64,000 nucleotides of DNA from Candidatus Caldilinea saccharophila (GCA_016710365.1 JADJVW010000005.1:124001-188000), one strand, 5' to 3'. Shown: positions 41,545 to 50,879, counted from the first letter of the stretch. Program-made: numbers and translations. The notes: generated by a model from the sequence alone, not told the origin.

Positions 41545-42359
41545 CCATCTCCTGACCGGTTTCTATCGCAGCCAGAGCGTCCGCAGGATAGCCGATCAGA
41601 TAGCTGATGCCTAACGGCGACAGCAACGTGCGCGCGTGGCCCATCTCCCAATGATAGGCGGAGCCGTGTGCTTCGCCGGTTGTCAGCCGGGCGATCATGC
41701 CGCGCAGATCTGGCTCGGTATAGGTGCGCCAGCAGGAGACGATGCCATCGAAGACCAGCACGGCTGGAATGGCAGGGATGACGTAGGTCCAGAAGAGGCG
41801 CGACCAGCAAAAGGGACGCAACAGCGGCGCGGACAGCAAGGCGATCGGCGCCAGGATCAACATAAAAAGCTGCGCCGCACGCGTGCGCTGCGTCTGCTCG
41901 AAGATGGCAATGCCCTGCCTGGCATCGACTGCGTCCTGCAAGATTGCCTGAGCAGTGGGTGGATCGAAGTGGTGAAACGTTGTGAAGAGTGTGCGCAGCC
42001 CTGGCAGCCCGACAGGAACATTGGTGGCATCGACCGCGTGCTCGACGAAATCGATCTGCGCAGGCGCCTGCGCTAAGCCGTCGTGCAGCGCCTGCCGATT
42101 GGAAAGAGATCGGTGAGGATGATCGGAGCGGACGCCGCTGCGGTGCAGCGCGCGCCAGCCACGGCCCGCCGCCCCCTGACCCCAGATCGACGATGCGCTC
42201 CGCGCCGGTCATCGCCAGCGCGCGGCGTAACGGTGGCAATGCGCCGTCAAACTGTCGTCCGATCAGCGCAATCAGCCGCAGACAGTCAGTGGCGCCGTCG
42301 CGCACCGCGACCGGGCACCAGGACTGCTCATGGATCTCAATCAGGTGTCGCCTGCGCAT
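41534..42359 (-). CDS. Class I SAM-dependent methyltransferase of the PKS locus (two frameshifts)
   Basis: About 275 residues after repair. Start ATG 42359 (MRRRHLIEIHEQSWCPVAV) follows GGGGAAAA. The SAM site is GAERIVDLGSGGGGPW. One base is missing near 42145 (then ALHRSGVRSDIILTDLFP) and one near 42100 (AATCGG should be AAATCGG, then NRQALHDGLAQAPAQID). The last part has two hydrophobic stretches (LFMLILAPIALLSAPLL, YVIPAIPAVLVFDGIVS) and WRTYTEPDLRGMI. From memory, this methyltransferase type often neighbours type III PKS and FAD enzymes. It likely methylates the polyketide. It is convergent to the PKS/flavoprotein pair. Confidence 0.75.
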
Positions 42360-42430
42360 AAATGTTTTCCCCGTAGACTTCATGGCCGCCAGTAGTTTAC
42401 CCGGCGCGATTACCGCCATTCCCTCTGCTG

Positions 42431-42722
42431 CAATACGTAAGTCGGGCTGTAACGTAGTAACGTAGTAACGTAGTAACGTAGGCCGGGCTACCAGCCCGAC
42501 GTGCTGCCTGGCACATTTACCGCCATTCCCTCAGCGGCAATACGTAGGTCGGGCTACCAGCCCGACATGCTGCCTGGCACGATTACCGCCATTCCCTCAG
42601 CGGCAATACGTAGGCCGGGCTTGTAATACGTAGGTCGGGCTACCAGCCCGACGTGCTGCCTGGCACGATTACCGCCATTCCCTCGGCGGCAATACGTAGG
42701 TCGGGCTACCAGCCCGACATGC
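42431..42722. repeat. Second repeat array sharing hairpin B, about 66-base units, with an 8-base microrepeat
   Basis: Full or partial units CAATACGTAGGTCGGGC...ACCAGCCCGACGTGCTGCCTGGCACGATTACCGCCATTCCCTCAGCGG start at about 42431 (partial), 42474, 42539, 42605 (short), 42627 and 42691. The hairpin GTCGGGCTACCAGCCCGAC is hairpin B of the 14025 and 49409 arrays in opposite orientation; hairpin A is absent and the spacer is different. The first unit is interrupted by GTAACGTA repeated four times exactly (42449-42480). The array fills the divergent gap between the methyltransferase and tgt. Confidence 0.9.
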
Positions 42723-42897
42723 TGCTTGGTTGCATCAACGTACTGTATATGCGATCAGCGCGGTTTTGCAAACGGTGCAGCGAGGCCAGGGCGCCCGCGC
42801 CGATCCATTGCGGAGACGCGCTCGCCAACAGGCCGGGGAAGAACCGTGCCCGCGGTTGGGTTTGCTTAGTTCCAGGCCACGTGCTAGCATTCCCGTC
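42723..42897 (+). other. Upstream region of tgt
   Basis: 175 bases between the repeat array and tgt. An upstream in-frame extension of tgt is open here, but it is Arg/Gln-rich and unlike the family, so I treat it as non-coding. It contains the promoter listed separately. Confidence 0.45.
42862..42890 (+). promoter_or_regulatory. Candidate tgt promoter giving a leaderless mRNA
   Basis: TTGCTT (42862-42867), 17-base spacer, TAGCAT (42885-42890). Transcription would start about seven bases later, at or next to the A of ATG 42898. No Shine-Dalgarno sequence precedes that ATG, which agrees with leaderless translation. Confidence 0.4.
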
Positions 42898-44064
42898 ATG
42901 ACTTTTCGCTTCGAACGACACAGTACCGACGGCCAGGCGCGGCGCAGCACGTTCCACACGCCGCACGGCCCGATCGAGATGCCGGCCTTTGCCCCGGTCG
43001 GCACCCAGGCCAATGTCAAGACGCTCGAACCGCGCGATCTGCACGACGCGGGCGCCGAGTTGATTCTCGCCAACACCTATCATCTTTACCTGCGCCCCGG
43101 CCACGCGCTGATCGAACGTTTTGGCGGTCTGCACAAATTCATGGGGTGGCATGGGCCGATCCTCACCGATTCGGGCGGCTATCAGGTCTTCAGCCTGGCC
43201 GGCAGCCGCAAGCTCGGCGAGGACGGCGTGCTCTTTCGCAGCCACATTGACGGCTCGCAGCACCACTTCACGCCCGAAAAGGTGATGGAGATCGAGCAGG
43301 CGTTAGGGCCGGATATCGCGATGGTGCTCGACGAATGCCCGCCGCCGCTTGACCGCCGCTACAACGAGGAAGCGCTGGCGCGCACCCATCGCTGGGCCGA
43401 GCGCTGCAAGACTGCGCATTACCGCCCGGATCAGGCGCTTTTCGGCATCGTGCAGGGCGGTGTGTTCGAGGACTTACGCGTCCAGAGTGCCGAATTTCTG
43501 CGCCAACTCGATTTTCCCGGCTATGCCATCGGCGGCCTGGCAGTGGGCGAAACCAAAGAGGAGATGTACGCCACGCTTGACTTTACTTGCCCAGCCTTGC
43601 CCGCGGACAAGCCGCGCTATCTGATGGGCGTGGGTGCGCCCGAAGACATCGTGGAGGCGGTAGCGCGCGGCGTCGATTTCTTCGACTGCGTGCTGCCGAC
43701 GCGCATTGCCCGCAACGGCCAGTTGCTGACGCCGGATGGCCGCATGAACATGCGCAACGCCCAATATGCCGAGGATCATCGCCCCGTGCAGGAGGAGTGC
43801 GCGTGCTACACCTGCCGCACCTTTAGCCGCGCCTATCTCCGCCATCTCTACAAGGCCGGCGAAATCAGTGCGCTGCGCCTCGGCACGATCCACAATGTGC
43901 ACTTCATGCTCGATCTCATGCGCCAGATCCGGGCCGCGATCTCAGCAGGAGAGTTTGCGGCGTTTCGAGCACACTTCCTCGCCCGCTACCGCATCACCGA
44001 TCAGGCCACGCGCCACGCGCAGCGCGAACTGCGCGCGGCCGCGAAACAGCAAGCCACTCAATAG
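42898..44064 (+). CDS. tgt: Queuine/preQ1 tRNA-guanine transglycosylase
   Basis: 388 residues, full length. It exchanges guanine-34 in GUN-anticodon tRNAs for preQ1 during queuosine synthesis. Visible: LTDSGGYQVFSL with catalytic Asp91, IVQGGVFEDLR, GGLAVGE substrate loop, FDCVLPTRIARNGQLLT with nucleophile Asp263, and the zinc site CACYTCRTFSRAYLRHL plus a downstream His. ATG 42898 gives the family N-terminus MTFRFERHSTDGQARR; the upstream open frame is not similar. No other queuosine gene is in the window. The next gene starts 36 bases downstream. Confidence 0.95.
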   Translation: MTFRFERHSTDGQARRSTFHTPHGPIEMPAFAPVGTQANVKTLEPRDLHDAGAELILANTYHLYLRPGHALIERFGGLHKFMGWHGPILTDSGGYQVFSLAGSRKLGEDGVLFRSHIDGSQHHFTPEKVMEIEQALGPDIAMVLDECPPPLDRRYNEEALARTHRWAERCKTAHYRPDQALFGIVQGGVFEDLRVQSAEFLRQLDFPGYAIGGLAVGETKEEMYATLDFTCPALPADKPRYLMGVGAPEDIVEAVARGVDFFDCVLPTRIARNGQLLTPDGRMNMRNAQYAEDHRPVQEECACYTCRTFSRAYLRHLYKAGEISALRLGTIHNVHFMLDLMRQIRAAISAGEFAAFRAHFLARYRITDQATRHAQRELRAAAKQQATQ

Positions 44065-44100
44065 GCCGGCGCCTCATCCGCCCTTGCAGAGCAATCTACC

Positions 44101-45017
44101 ATGCAAAAAGCAGTTCTCTTTCTACGAATGATGCGCTTTGTGCGCGGGTTCTGGTGGCTGGGGCTGGCGCTCTGGCTGGCCGCGTGTGAGGGCGCGGCCG
44201 TGGCGACGCCGCCGCCGGTCACGGTCACGATCGCAGGCTCGACCGCGATGGACCCGGTGCTCAAGGCGCTGACGGATGCGTACACGCGCCAGCATCCGAA
44301 CGTCGTCTTCGACCTGCGCGGCGGAGGCAGCACGCTCGGCGAGGAGGCGATCCGGGCCGGGCGCTACGACATCGTCGCCAGCACGCTGTTTCCTCCAGAC
44401 CCGGCGGCCGGTCGCCCTGTCCCGCCAGGGGATGAACAGCTCGTGCGCACGCCGATCGGCATCAACAGGCTGGCGATCATTGTGCACCCCAGCAACGATG
44501 TGGAGGCGCTGTCGCTGGTGCAGTTGCGCGACCTTTACAGCGGGCGCGTCTTGGACTGGCAGGCGCTGGGCAGCGACGCCGGGGAAGTCGTGCTGGTCAG
44601 TCGAGAGGATGGCAGCGGCGCCGCATCCTGTTTGAAGATCGCGTCATGGCGGAGGAGCGTGTTTCGCTGACCGCAGTGGTGATGCCAACCAGCAGCGACG
44701 TGGTGGATTTTGTCGCCGGCAACCCGGCCGCGCTCGGCTATGTCTCGCGTTCGCACGTTGCGCCGTGGATTCCGGGTAATGAAACGTCGCCCGCGGCGGT
44801 GGGCGAGTCGTCAGAACCTGCGCGCGTCAAGGTGCTGGCGTTGGAAGGACGTTGGCCAACGCGCGACGCACTTGCCGAACAACAATATGTGCTCACCCAA
44901 CCGCTCTATTTGATTACGCGCGGCAGGCCGGCAGGTCGCATCCGCCAGTTTATCGACTTTGTGCTGAGCCCCGCCGGGCAGTCCATCGTGGCGCGCTACC
45001 ACGCACCGATTCGGTGA
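44101..45017 (+). CDS. PstS-like phosphate-binding lipoprotein (one frameshift)
   Basis: About 305 residues after repair. The signal peptide ends in the lipobox LWLAAC. The mature protein starts with VTVTIAGSTAMDPVLKALTDAY and FDLRGGGSTLGEEAIRAGRYDI, the phosphate-site signature of PstS-type periplasmic binding proteins. A missing C at about 44632 (GCGCCGC should be GCGCCCGC) breaks the frame; the continuation reads GARILFEDRVMAEERVSL and ends with FIDFVLSPAGQSIV, typical of the family C-terminus. No permease or ATPase genes follow, so it is an orphan. Starts 44101 or 44131 are both possible. Confidence 0.85.
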
Positions 45018-45216
45018 GAGGGAGCGCTAACGGACTGTCAAACGTAAAAATTTGGTAGAGCGACAACAAAAGAACGCAGATAAGGGCAGATAAAATCGGA
45101 TAAGCGCAGATAGAGCAAGGCATCTGAGGCTATCGGCGTTTATCTCTGTTCTCTTTCAAGGAGCCGAACGAAAGCTTGTTGGTTGACAGCGCGCTAGCGA
45201 GAGGCGAGAGCCAAAT
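45018..45216. other. Intergenic region with hairpin-type repeat
   Basis: 199 bases between the convergent PstS-like and AAA genes. Apart from the repeat at 45071-45153 nothing was recognised. Confidence 0.4.
45071..45153. repeat. Imperfect inverted repeat of the GCAGATAA type
   Basis: AGAACGCAGATAAGGGCAGATAA (from 45071) pairs imperfectly with the complement of TATCGGCGTTTATCTCTGTTCT (to 45153). The loop contains further GGATAAGCGCAGAT copies. It resembles the inverted repeat at 41468 in both motif and position, between convergent genes. Confidence 0.55.
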
Positions 45217-46705
45217 TCAACGCGTGCTGGCGGGACGCGCCCGCTGTCGAGCCCACGTGCGCAACGCTTCCAGCTCTTCACTCATCATAGTGCTGAGCGG
45301 CACAGTGTCGTTCAGCACTTCCAGCAAGTCGTTCATCGCCAGCGGGCGATTGGCGTCAAACGCCTCGTACAGACCCGCGATCACCGCCTGTTCGATCTCG
45401 GCGCCGGAAAGCCCTTCCGACGACATCGCCAGCGTCGTCAGATCGAATTGATCGGGCGCACGGTTGCGTTTGGTCAGATGGATGCGCCAGATGTCGGCGC
45501 GTTCGCCTGCACTGGGCAGATCGACGAAGAAGATCTCGTCGAAGCGGCCCTTGCGCACCAGTTCCGGCGGCAGGTTGGAAATATCGTTGGCCGTGGCGAC
45601 GACAAAGACCGGCTTCTGCTTTTCTTGCAGCCAGGTGATAAAGCTGCCAAAGACGCGCGCGGCCGTGCCGGCGTCGCTGACATTGCTGGAGCCGACGCCG
45701 GCAAAGCCTTTTTCGATTTCATCCACCCAGAGCACGGTGGGGGCAATGCTTTCGGCGGTCTTGATCGCCTGTCGCAGATTTTCCTCGCTCGAACCGACCA
45801 ACGAAGCAAAGAGCCGGCCCGCATCGAGCCGCAGCAGCGGCAGCCGCCACATGTTCGCCACCGAGCGTGCGATGAGCGACTTGCCACAGCCCTGGACGCC
45901 GACGAGCAAAATGCCTTTGGGCTCGGGCAGGCCAAAGGCGCGCGCCTCGTCCGTAAAGGCGCGCACGCGCTTGCGCAGCCATTCCTTGAGCGTGCTCAAG
46001 CCGCCGACGTTCTCGATCAGTTCCGTGTTGTCGTAATATTCGAGCAGCCCGCTTTTGCGGATGATCTGCTTCTTTTCGGCAGTGACCGTCTCGATCGCTT
46101 CGCTGCTGAGCGCGCCGCCTGCCTGGACGATCGCTTTCGCCAGCGCGTTGCTGGCTTCTGTCTCGGTCAGACCCAGACATGCCTGCACCAGCAGCGCGCG
46201 TTGACGCCGATCCAGCGTCGGTTCGCTGCGCTTGCCCTCGCGCAGCTTGGCGATCACCCCTTCCACGAGCACCTGCAACTGGGCGCTGCTGGGCAGATCA
46301 AAATCGACGACCGTCACCTCTTTTTCCAGATCAGGGGATCCTAGGCACAAGGCCCAGCAGGATGACGGTCTTGGCGCTTGTCCCCAGATTGAACGCAATT
46401 TCGCGCAGCCGGCGCACGACGCCTGCGTCCTTGAGAAAGGGATGAAAATCGCGCAGCACCCACAATCCCGGCTCTTTATCCTCCAGGATCGTCTTGAGCA
46501 GCACCAGTGGGTCGCGCTTGCTGGCATCCTCGCGGTCGGGCAGGGCAGGATTGACCAGCCCGACCGTTGTGCTCCAACACAAGAGACGCTTGCGCTGTTC
46601 CTGGGCGAGAGTTTCGATTTCCTTCAGGGCGCGCCCTTCTTCTGCGGTCACGACCCACAACAGTGGGTAGCGGGCGCGGATGTAGAGGTCGAGATCGTCT
46701 TTCAT
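45217..46705 (-). CDS. AAA+ ATPase, Ycf46/CbbX-like (one frameshift)
   Basis: About 495 residues after repair. The N-terminal part (MKDDLDLYIRARYPLLWVVT) is typical of Ycf46-type proteins. An extra C in CCCC at about 46345 breaks the frame; removing it joins PRIP to DLEKEVTVVDFDLP. The AAA core has KGILLVGVQGCGKSLIA (Walker A), TVLWVDEIEKGF (Walker B), FVVATANDISNLPPELVRKGRFDEIF (sensor and Arg finger) and a C-terminal lid GLSGAEIEQAVIAGLYEAF. In cyanobacteria Ycf46 is linked to carbon/light stress; here the partner is unknown. Start ATG 46705. Confidence 0.85.
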
Positions 46706-46817
46706 AGGCAAGCATCGTACCATAGTTCAGGAGATTAAGAGATTAGGAGATTGGGGATTGAGGGCGCCAGAAACCAGCCTACGCGAGGGTGCATCTGCCT
46801 TTCCACTTTTCACCTCT

Positions 46818-48239
46818 TTAGCCTCTTGTTGCTTTATACGCTGCCAACGCGCGCTCGCGGGCCTGCGCGTGGTCGACAATGGGGGCGGGGTAATCCTGAC
46901 CGATGATGCAGCCCGCGCACAGTTGCTCACTGCGCGCCATCCGCCACGGTTCGTGGATGTATTTGTCGGGCACGGTGCGCAGTTCGGGCGCCCAGCGCCG
47001 CACGTAAACGCCGTCCGGGTCGAATTTTTGTCCCTGCGCGGTCGGGTTGAAGATGCGAAAGTAGGGAGCCGCGTCAGTGCCTGTGCCGGCTGACCATTGC
47101 CAGCCGCCGTTGTTGGCCGCCGGGTCGCCATCAATGAGCATCTGCATAAACCAGCGTTCGCCCCAGCGCCAGTCGATGAGGAGATCCTTGACCAGAAAGG
47201 AGGCCACTGCCATACGCGCCCGGTTGTGCATCCAACCCAGCGTGGCGAGTTGGCGCATCGCCGCATCGATAAAGGGATAGCCGGTCTGACCTGCACACCA
47301 GGCCGCGTACAAAGTCTCGTCATTCTGCCAGTCGATGGCATCGTACTGGCGTCGAAAACTTCCTTCGCGCACATAGGGGAAATGGTGCAGGATCGATAAA
47401 TAAAAATCGCGCCAGATCAGCTCGTTCAGCCATGCGTCGGCGCTGGCGCGGGCCGCGGCAGTGGGGGCGCTTTCAACCGCAGTGTAAGCGGCCACGGCTG
47501 CTGTGCGTGATGAAATCATGCCAAAGCGCAGGTAGGGAGAGAGTTGAGAAGTTCCCTCCATCTCGGGCCGGTTCCGGTCTTCGGCATAAACATAGATCGG
47601 CGCTTGCGCTCCTTGGCTGAAGTGGTCCAGGCGCGCTTTTGCTTCTGCTTCGCTTGGCGGAAATGCCTCGATCTGTGGCAAGGATGGCTGTGGTGGGATC
47701 GCCTCTCCGTCGATGCGGATGTCCAGCTTGAGGGTGCGCGGGGCAGGCAGGATGTCGCTGCGCTGCATTGGTGGACGCGCCCGCCAGCGCCGGCTGTAGG
47801 GTGTGAAGACTGTGTAGGGCGCGTCGTCCTTCTTCACTATTGCTGCCGGGGTGCGAATGGCAACGCCTTCAGTCAGAATCAGGGGAGCCATCACAGCCTC
47901 TTTGACAGCTACATCGCGTGCAGTTGCGTAAGGGGAAACGTCGCGTTCGGCGTAGATGGCGACTGCAGCGCACTCCTGGCATAGCCTCGCCAGCACCTGG
48001 GCGGGTTCACCGCTGCGTACAATCAGACAGCCACCGCGCGCGGCGATGTCGGTGGCCAGCGCGTGCAGACCGCCCAGCAGAAACGCCAGCCGTTTCTCGC
48101 CCACAGATTGTGAATGGAGTAGCTTTGGGTCGAGCACAAAAACAGGGACAACCTGGTCGGCGTGCGCCAGCGCGGCAGCGAGCGCCTGGTTATCGGTAAG
48201 TCGCAGATCGCGCCGGATCCACCAGATAGCAGTCGTCAT
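46818..48239 (-). CDS. phrB: Deoxyribodipyrimidine photolyase
   Basis: 473 residues. The N-terminal photolyase alpha/beta domain starts AIWWIRRDLRLTDNQAL, the antenna-binding fold. The C-terminal FAD domain has EGTSQLSPYLRFGMIS, WLNELIWRDFY, GYPFIDAAMRQL, LGWMHNRARMAVASFLVKDL and GGWQWSAGTGTDAAPYFRIFNP. This class I CPD photolyase uses blue light to split cyclobutane pyrimidine dimers. It lies on the same strand as, and downstream of, the carH operon, and photolyase genes are common members of CarH/LitR regulons. No clear ribosome binding site precedes ATG 48239. Confidence 0.95.
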   Translation of the reverse strand: MTTAIWWIRRDLRLTDNQALAAALAHADQVVPVFVLDPKLLHSQSVGEKRLAFLLGGLHALATDIAARGGCLIVRSGEPAQVLARLCQECAAVAIYAERDVSPYATARDVAVKEAVMAPLILTEGVAIRTPAAIVKKDDAPYTVFTPYSRRWRARPPMQRSDILPAPRTLKLDIRIDGEAIPPQPSLPQIEAFPPSEAEAKARLDHFSQGAQAPIYVYAEDRNRPEMEGTSQLSPYLRFGMISSRTAAVAAYTAVESAPTAAARASADAWLNELIWRDFYLSILHHFPYVREGSFRRQYDAIDWQNDETLYAAWCAGQTGYPFIDAAMRQLATLGWMHNRARMAVASFLVKDLLIDWRWGERWFMQMLIDGDPAANNGGWQWSAGTGTDAAPYFRIFNPTAQGQKFDPDGVYVRRWAPELRTVPDKYIHEPWRMARSEQLCAGCIIGQDYPAPIVDHAQARERALAAYKATRG

Positions 48240-48313
48240 AATTCATCAATAGTTTCTATGTGAGCTGTCTTTGCATCTTTTGTGATTGCGCGAGCAGGCT
48301 TACCCAATGACTC

Positions 48314-49379
48314 CTACGCATCTGGCAGTGCGCTAGTGGGCCGAAATCGTGCGCCGATCTTCTGCACGAGCCACAGGCCAAGTCCAATGAGCAACGCCAG
48401 CGCCAGCACCACCGCATAATAGGTGAGCGGAATCCATGTGATCTGATGAATCTTGGCGAGGCCGATCTGGTTGTAGACAAACAGTGCAAATGCGATATAG
48501 GCGCCAAGAATGCTCAGGCGCACCCAGCGGCAGCCCTAACCCGTGCATGGTCGTCGCCACGACAATGCCGGCAAAGCCAAAGAAGAACATCTGCCACAGC
48601 CCGTTGGAGGCAATAATCGCCACCAGGGTGCCGTGCACCAACACCATGGTTTCCAGCGCAAAGCCCCACCATTTGTTCAGATGAACACGCGTAAAGAAGA
48701 GGCTACCCTGCAGCAGGAGCAAAAACGTGTAAAGGAAGCCGATCAAATGACCGGACGTCGTCTCCATCGGGTGATACCAGAAGGTGTAGATGACGGCCCA
48801 GGAGAAAATGTAGCCGTGATATTTGCGCAAAAACTGCATGGTGCGCTGCGGAAGTGGCGTCTTCTTGCCAAAGAACATGCCACGCCGTGGGTTCTCCATC
48901 ATCACAATGAGAACGAGCATCAAAATAACCGACCATTGCGAGGTGAAAATATGCACATCTTGCGCCAGCCCGTCGTACCAGACATGCGTCTGCACTAGAT
49001 GCAACAGGACGAACAGAGCATTGACGGCCAGCGCGGCAATATTGTATTTGCTCAGGCTGGTCCCATATTGGGTGCGATGGCGTTGCGCCAGCACCAGGAT
49101 CGCCCAGATCGCGGCATTGTGCATCAAGTAGAAGCCCCAGGCGGTGACGCGCGCCCAGGTTTCCGGCGCCGGCAGCTTCCAATAGTACCAGGTTGCGCCT
49201 TGGTCGGGGAGGTGCGGAAAAGCAGCAAGCCGTGGGCCAAGCATCCAGATCAGCAGCGTAAACGCCGCGCTGAATAGGATGCCGCCCCAGAGCACCGCGC
49301 GATCCCGGCGCGGGGGAGATGACGCAGGTCGCGCAGCAGGCGCCGCGGACGATGGGAGTTGTGATGGATTCGCTGTCAT
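48314..49379 (-). CDS. Polytopic membrane protein of unknown family (one frameshift)
   Basis: About 354 residues after repair, with eight to nine hydrophobic segments. Several His sit in or near membrane segments (LHLVQTHVWYDG, RKYHGYIFSWAVIYTFWYHPMETTSGHLIGFLY, METMVLVHGT-like region), which could bind haem or metal, but no known cytochrome motif is complete. The frame breaks at about 48530 after TTMHGLGLP; the continuation WVRLSILGAYIAFALFVYNQ supplies the last two segments. ATG 49379 follows AAAGG. It is 74 bases upstream of the photolyase gene on the same strand, so it may belong to the light response. I do not recognise the family. Confidence 0.6.
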
Positions 49380-49408
49380 TTGATTGCCTTTCATGTTTCG
49401 TGAGCAAC

Positions 49409-49899
49409 ACGCCGGGATGCGTCGGGCTGGTAGCCCGACCTACGTTTCATTTCCTCGTAGGTCACGCTACCAGCGTGACGGCATTGGTTGCCGCAAATTG
49501 CGCCGGAGTGCGTCGGGCTGGTAGCCCGACCTACGTTTCATTTCCTCGTAGGTCACGCTACCAGCGTGACGGCATTATTGCCGCAAATTGCGCCGGAGTG
49601 CGTCGGGCTGGTAGCCCGACCTACGTTTCATTTTCTTGTAGGTCACGCTACCAGCGTGACGGCATTGGTTGCCGCAAATTGCGCCGGAGTGCGTCGGGCT
49701 GGTAGCCCGACCTACGTTTCACTTTCTTGTAGGTCACGCTACCAGCGTGACGGCATTGGTGGCCGCACGATACCGCCGGTGTGCGTCGGGCTGGTAGCCC
49801 GACCTACGTTTCACTTTCTTGTAGGTCACGCTACCAGCGTGACGGCATTGGTGGCCGCACGATACGCCGGGATGCGTCGGGCTGGTAGCCCGACCTACT
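49409..49899. repeat. REP/BIME-like tandem array, five and a half units of about 91 bases
   Basis: Same unit as at 14025: GTAGGTCACGCT at 49457, 49548, 49638, 49729 and 49821 (periods 90-92), preceded by a partial unit holding only hairpin B from 49409. Units here carry CGCAAATTGCGCCGGAGTG or CGCACGATACCGCC variants in the spacer, so subtypes are intermixed between the two arrays. It lies between ldh and the membrane protein, both on the minus strand, and its last bases provide the ldh stop codon. Confidence 0.95.
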
Positions 49900-50848
49900 C
49901 AGAGGCCGAGGCTGGAAATGGCTTCACGGACAATCGAGGCGCTGCGCTGCAGGCTGCTTCCTCGCCTGCGCTGAGCGGCTGCGGGAAGGTGGCGAATGCC
50001 GTCGCCGCCAACCAGCGCGGCAAAGCGATCGTGACATCTTTGACGCCAGCCACCTCTGCGGCCGGCGCACACACCGTCAGGATCGAACGTTGGTCTTCGA
50101 TGACGCTTTCGACAATGCGCGCCAGCGCGCTGCCGATGCCGTAATAAGTGGCGCCTTTGCCTTCGATGATCGAGTACGCGGCGCGGCGTACGCTTTGGTC
50201 GATGGTTGCGCGGTCTTCGTCGGTGAGTTGGATCTGTTGGCGGCGGCAGAATTCATCCAGTGTGGCGCCACCGATGGTGACTTGCGACCACGCCAGCATT
50301 TCTGAATCACCATGCTCGCCCAGGACGTAGGCGTGGACGTGTTGCGGATCAACGCCAATTTTCTGGCCGAGGAGGGTGCGAAAGCGCGCCGTATCCAATG
50401 TGGTGCCGGAGCCAAAGACGCTGCCCGGGGGAGCGCCAAGCGCCCGCGCAAGGTGGGCGGTGAGGTGCGTCGTAATATCCACCGGATTGGTGGCGACTAC
50501 CAGCTTGGCCTGCGGCGCGTGCTCCAAAATGGTCGGTACGATCTGGCGAAAGACCGCGGCGTTGCGTTCGAGCAATTGCAGCCGCGTCTCACCTGGCTTC
50601 TGGTTGACGCCCGCGGTGATCACGACGACGAGGCTGCCACTCAACTCCGCATAGCCGCCGGCGCGGATCGTCATCGGATGGGCGAACGGTATGGCGTGGC
50701 GAATGTCGTTGGCCTCGGCTTCGGCGCGTTTCGTGTTCAGGTCGACCAGCACGATCTCGCGCCCGACGCCGCGCATTACCATGGCGTAGGCTGCCGTAGC
50801 GCCGACGAACCCGCTGCCCACAATCCCGATCTTGCCACGTAATAACAT
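49895..50848 (-). CDS. ldh: L-lactate dehydrogenase
   Basis: 317 residues, usual length. GKIGIVGSGFVGATAAYAMVM is the NAD fold, DLNTKRAEAEANDIRHA has the Asp specifying NAD, TNPVDITTH and GSGTTLDTARFRTLLGQKI are typical, and GEHGDSEMLAWSQVTIGG holds the catalytic His. It interconverts pyruvate and L-lactate. AAGGAG lies seven bases before ATG 50848. The TAG stop (49895-49897) is the first triplet of the adjacent repeat element read on this strand, so the C-terminal end (SVKPFPASASE) may have been set by the repeat. It follows the CrtI-like gene by 31 bases. Confidence 0.93.
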   Translation of the reverse strand: MLLRGKIGIVGSGFVGATAAYAMVMRGVGREIVLVDLNTKRAEAEANDIRHAIPFAHPMTIRAGGYAELSGSLVVVITAGVNQKPGETRLQLLERNAAVFRQIVPTILEHAPQAKLVVATNPVDITTHLTAHLARALGAPPGSVFGSGTTLDTARFRTLLGQKIGVDPQHVHAYVLGEHGDSEMLAWSQVTIGGATLDEFCRRQQIQLTDEDRATIDQSVRRAAYSIIEGKGATYYGIGSALARIVESVIEDQRSILTVCAPAAEVAGVKDVTIALPRWLAATAFATFPQPLSAGEEAACSAAPRLSVKPFPASASE

Positions 50849-50879
50849 AAACTTGCTCCTTGCTGGCTGGATAAGCAGG

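Noticed and set aside
42730..42897. N-terminal extension of tgt
   Set aside because: Arg/Gln-rich and unlike transglycosylases; the family N-terminus begins at ATG 42898.
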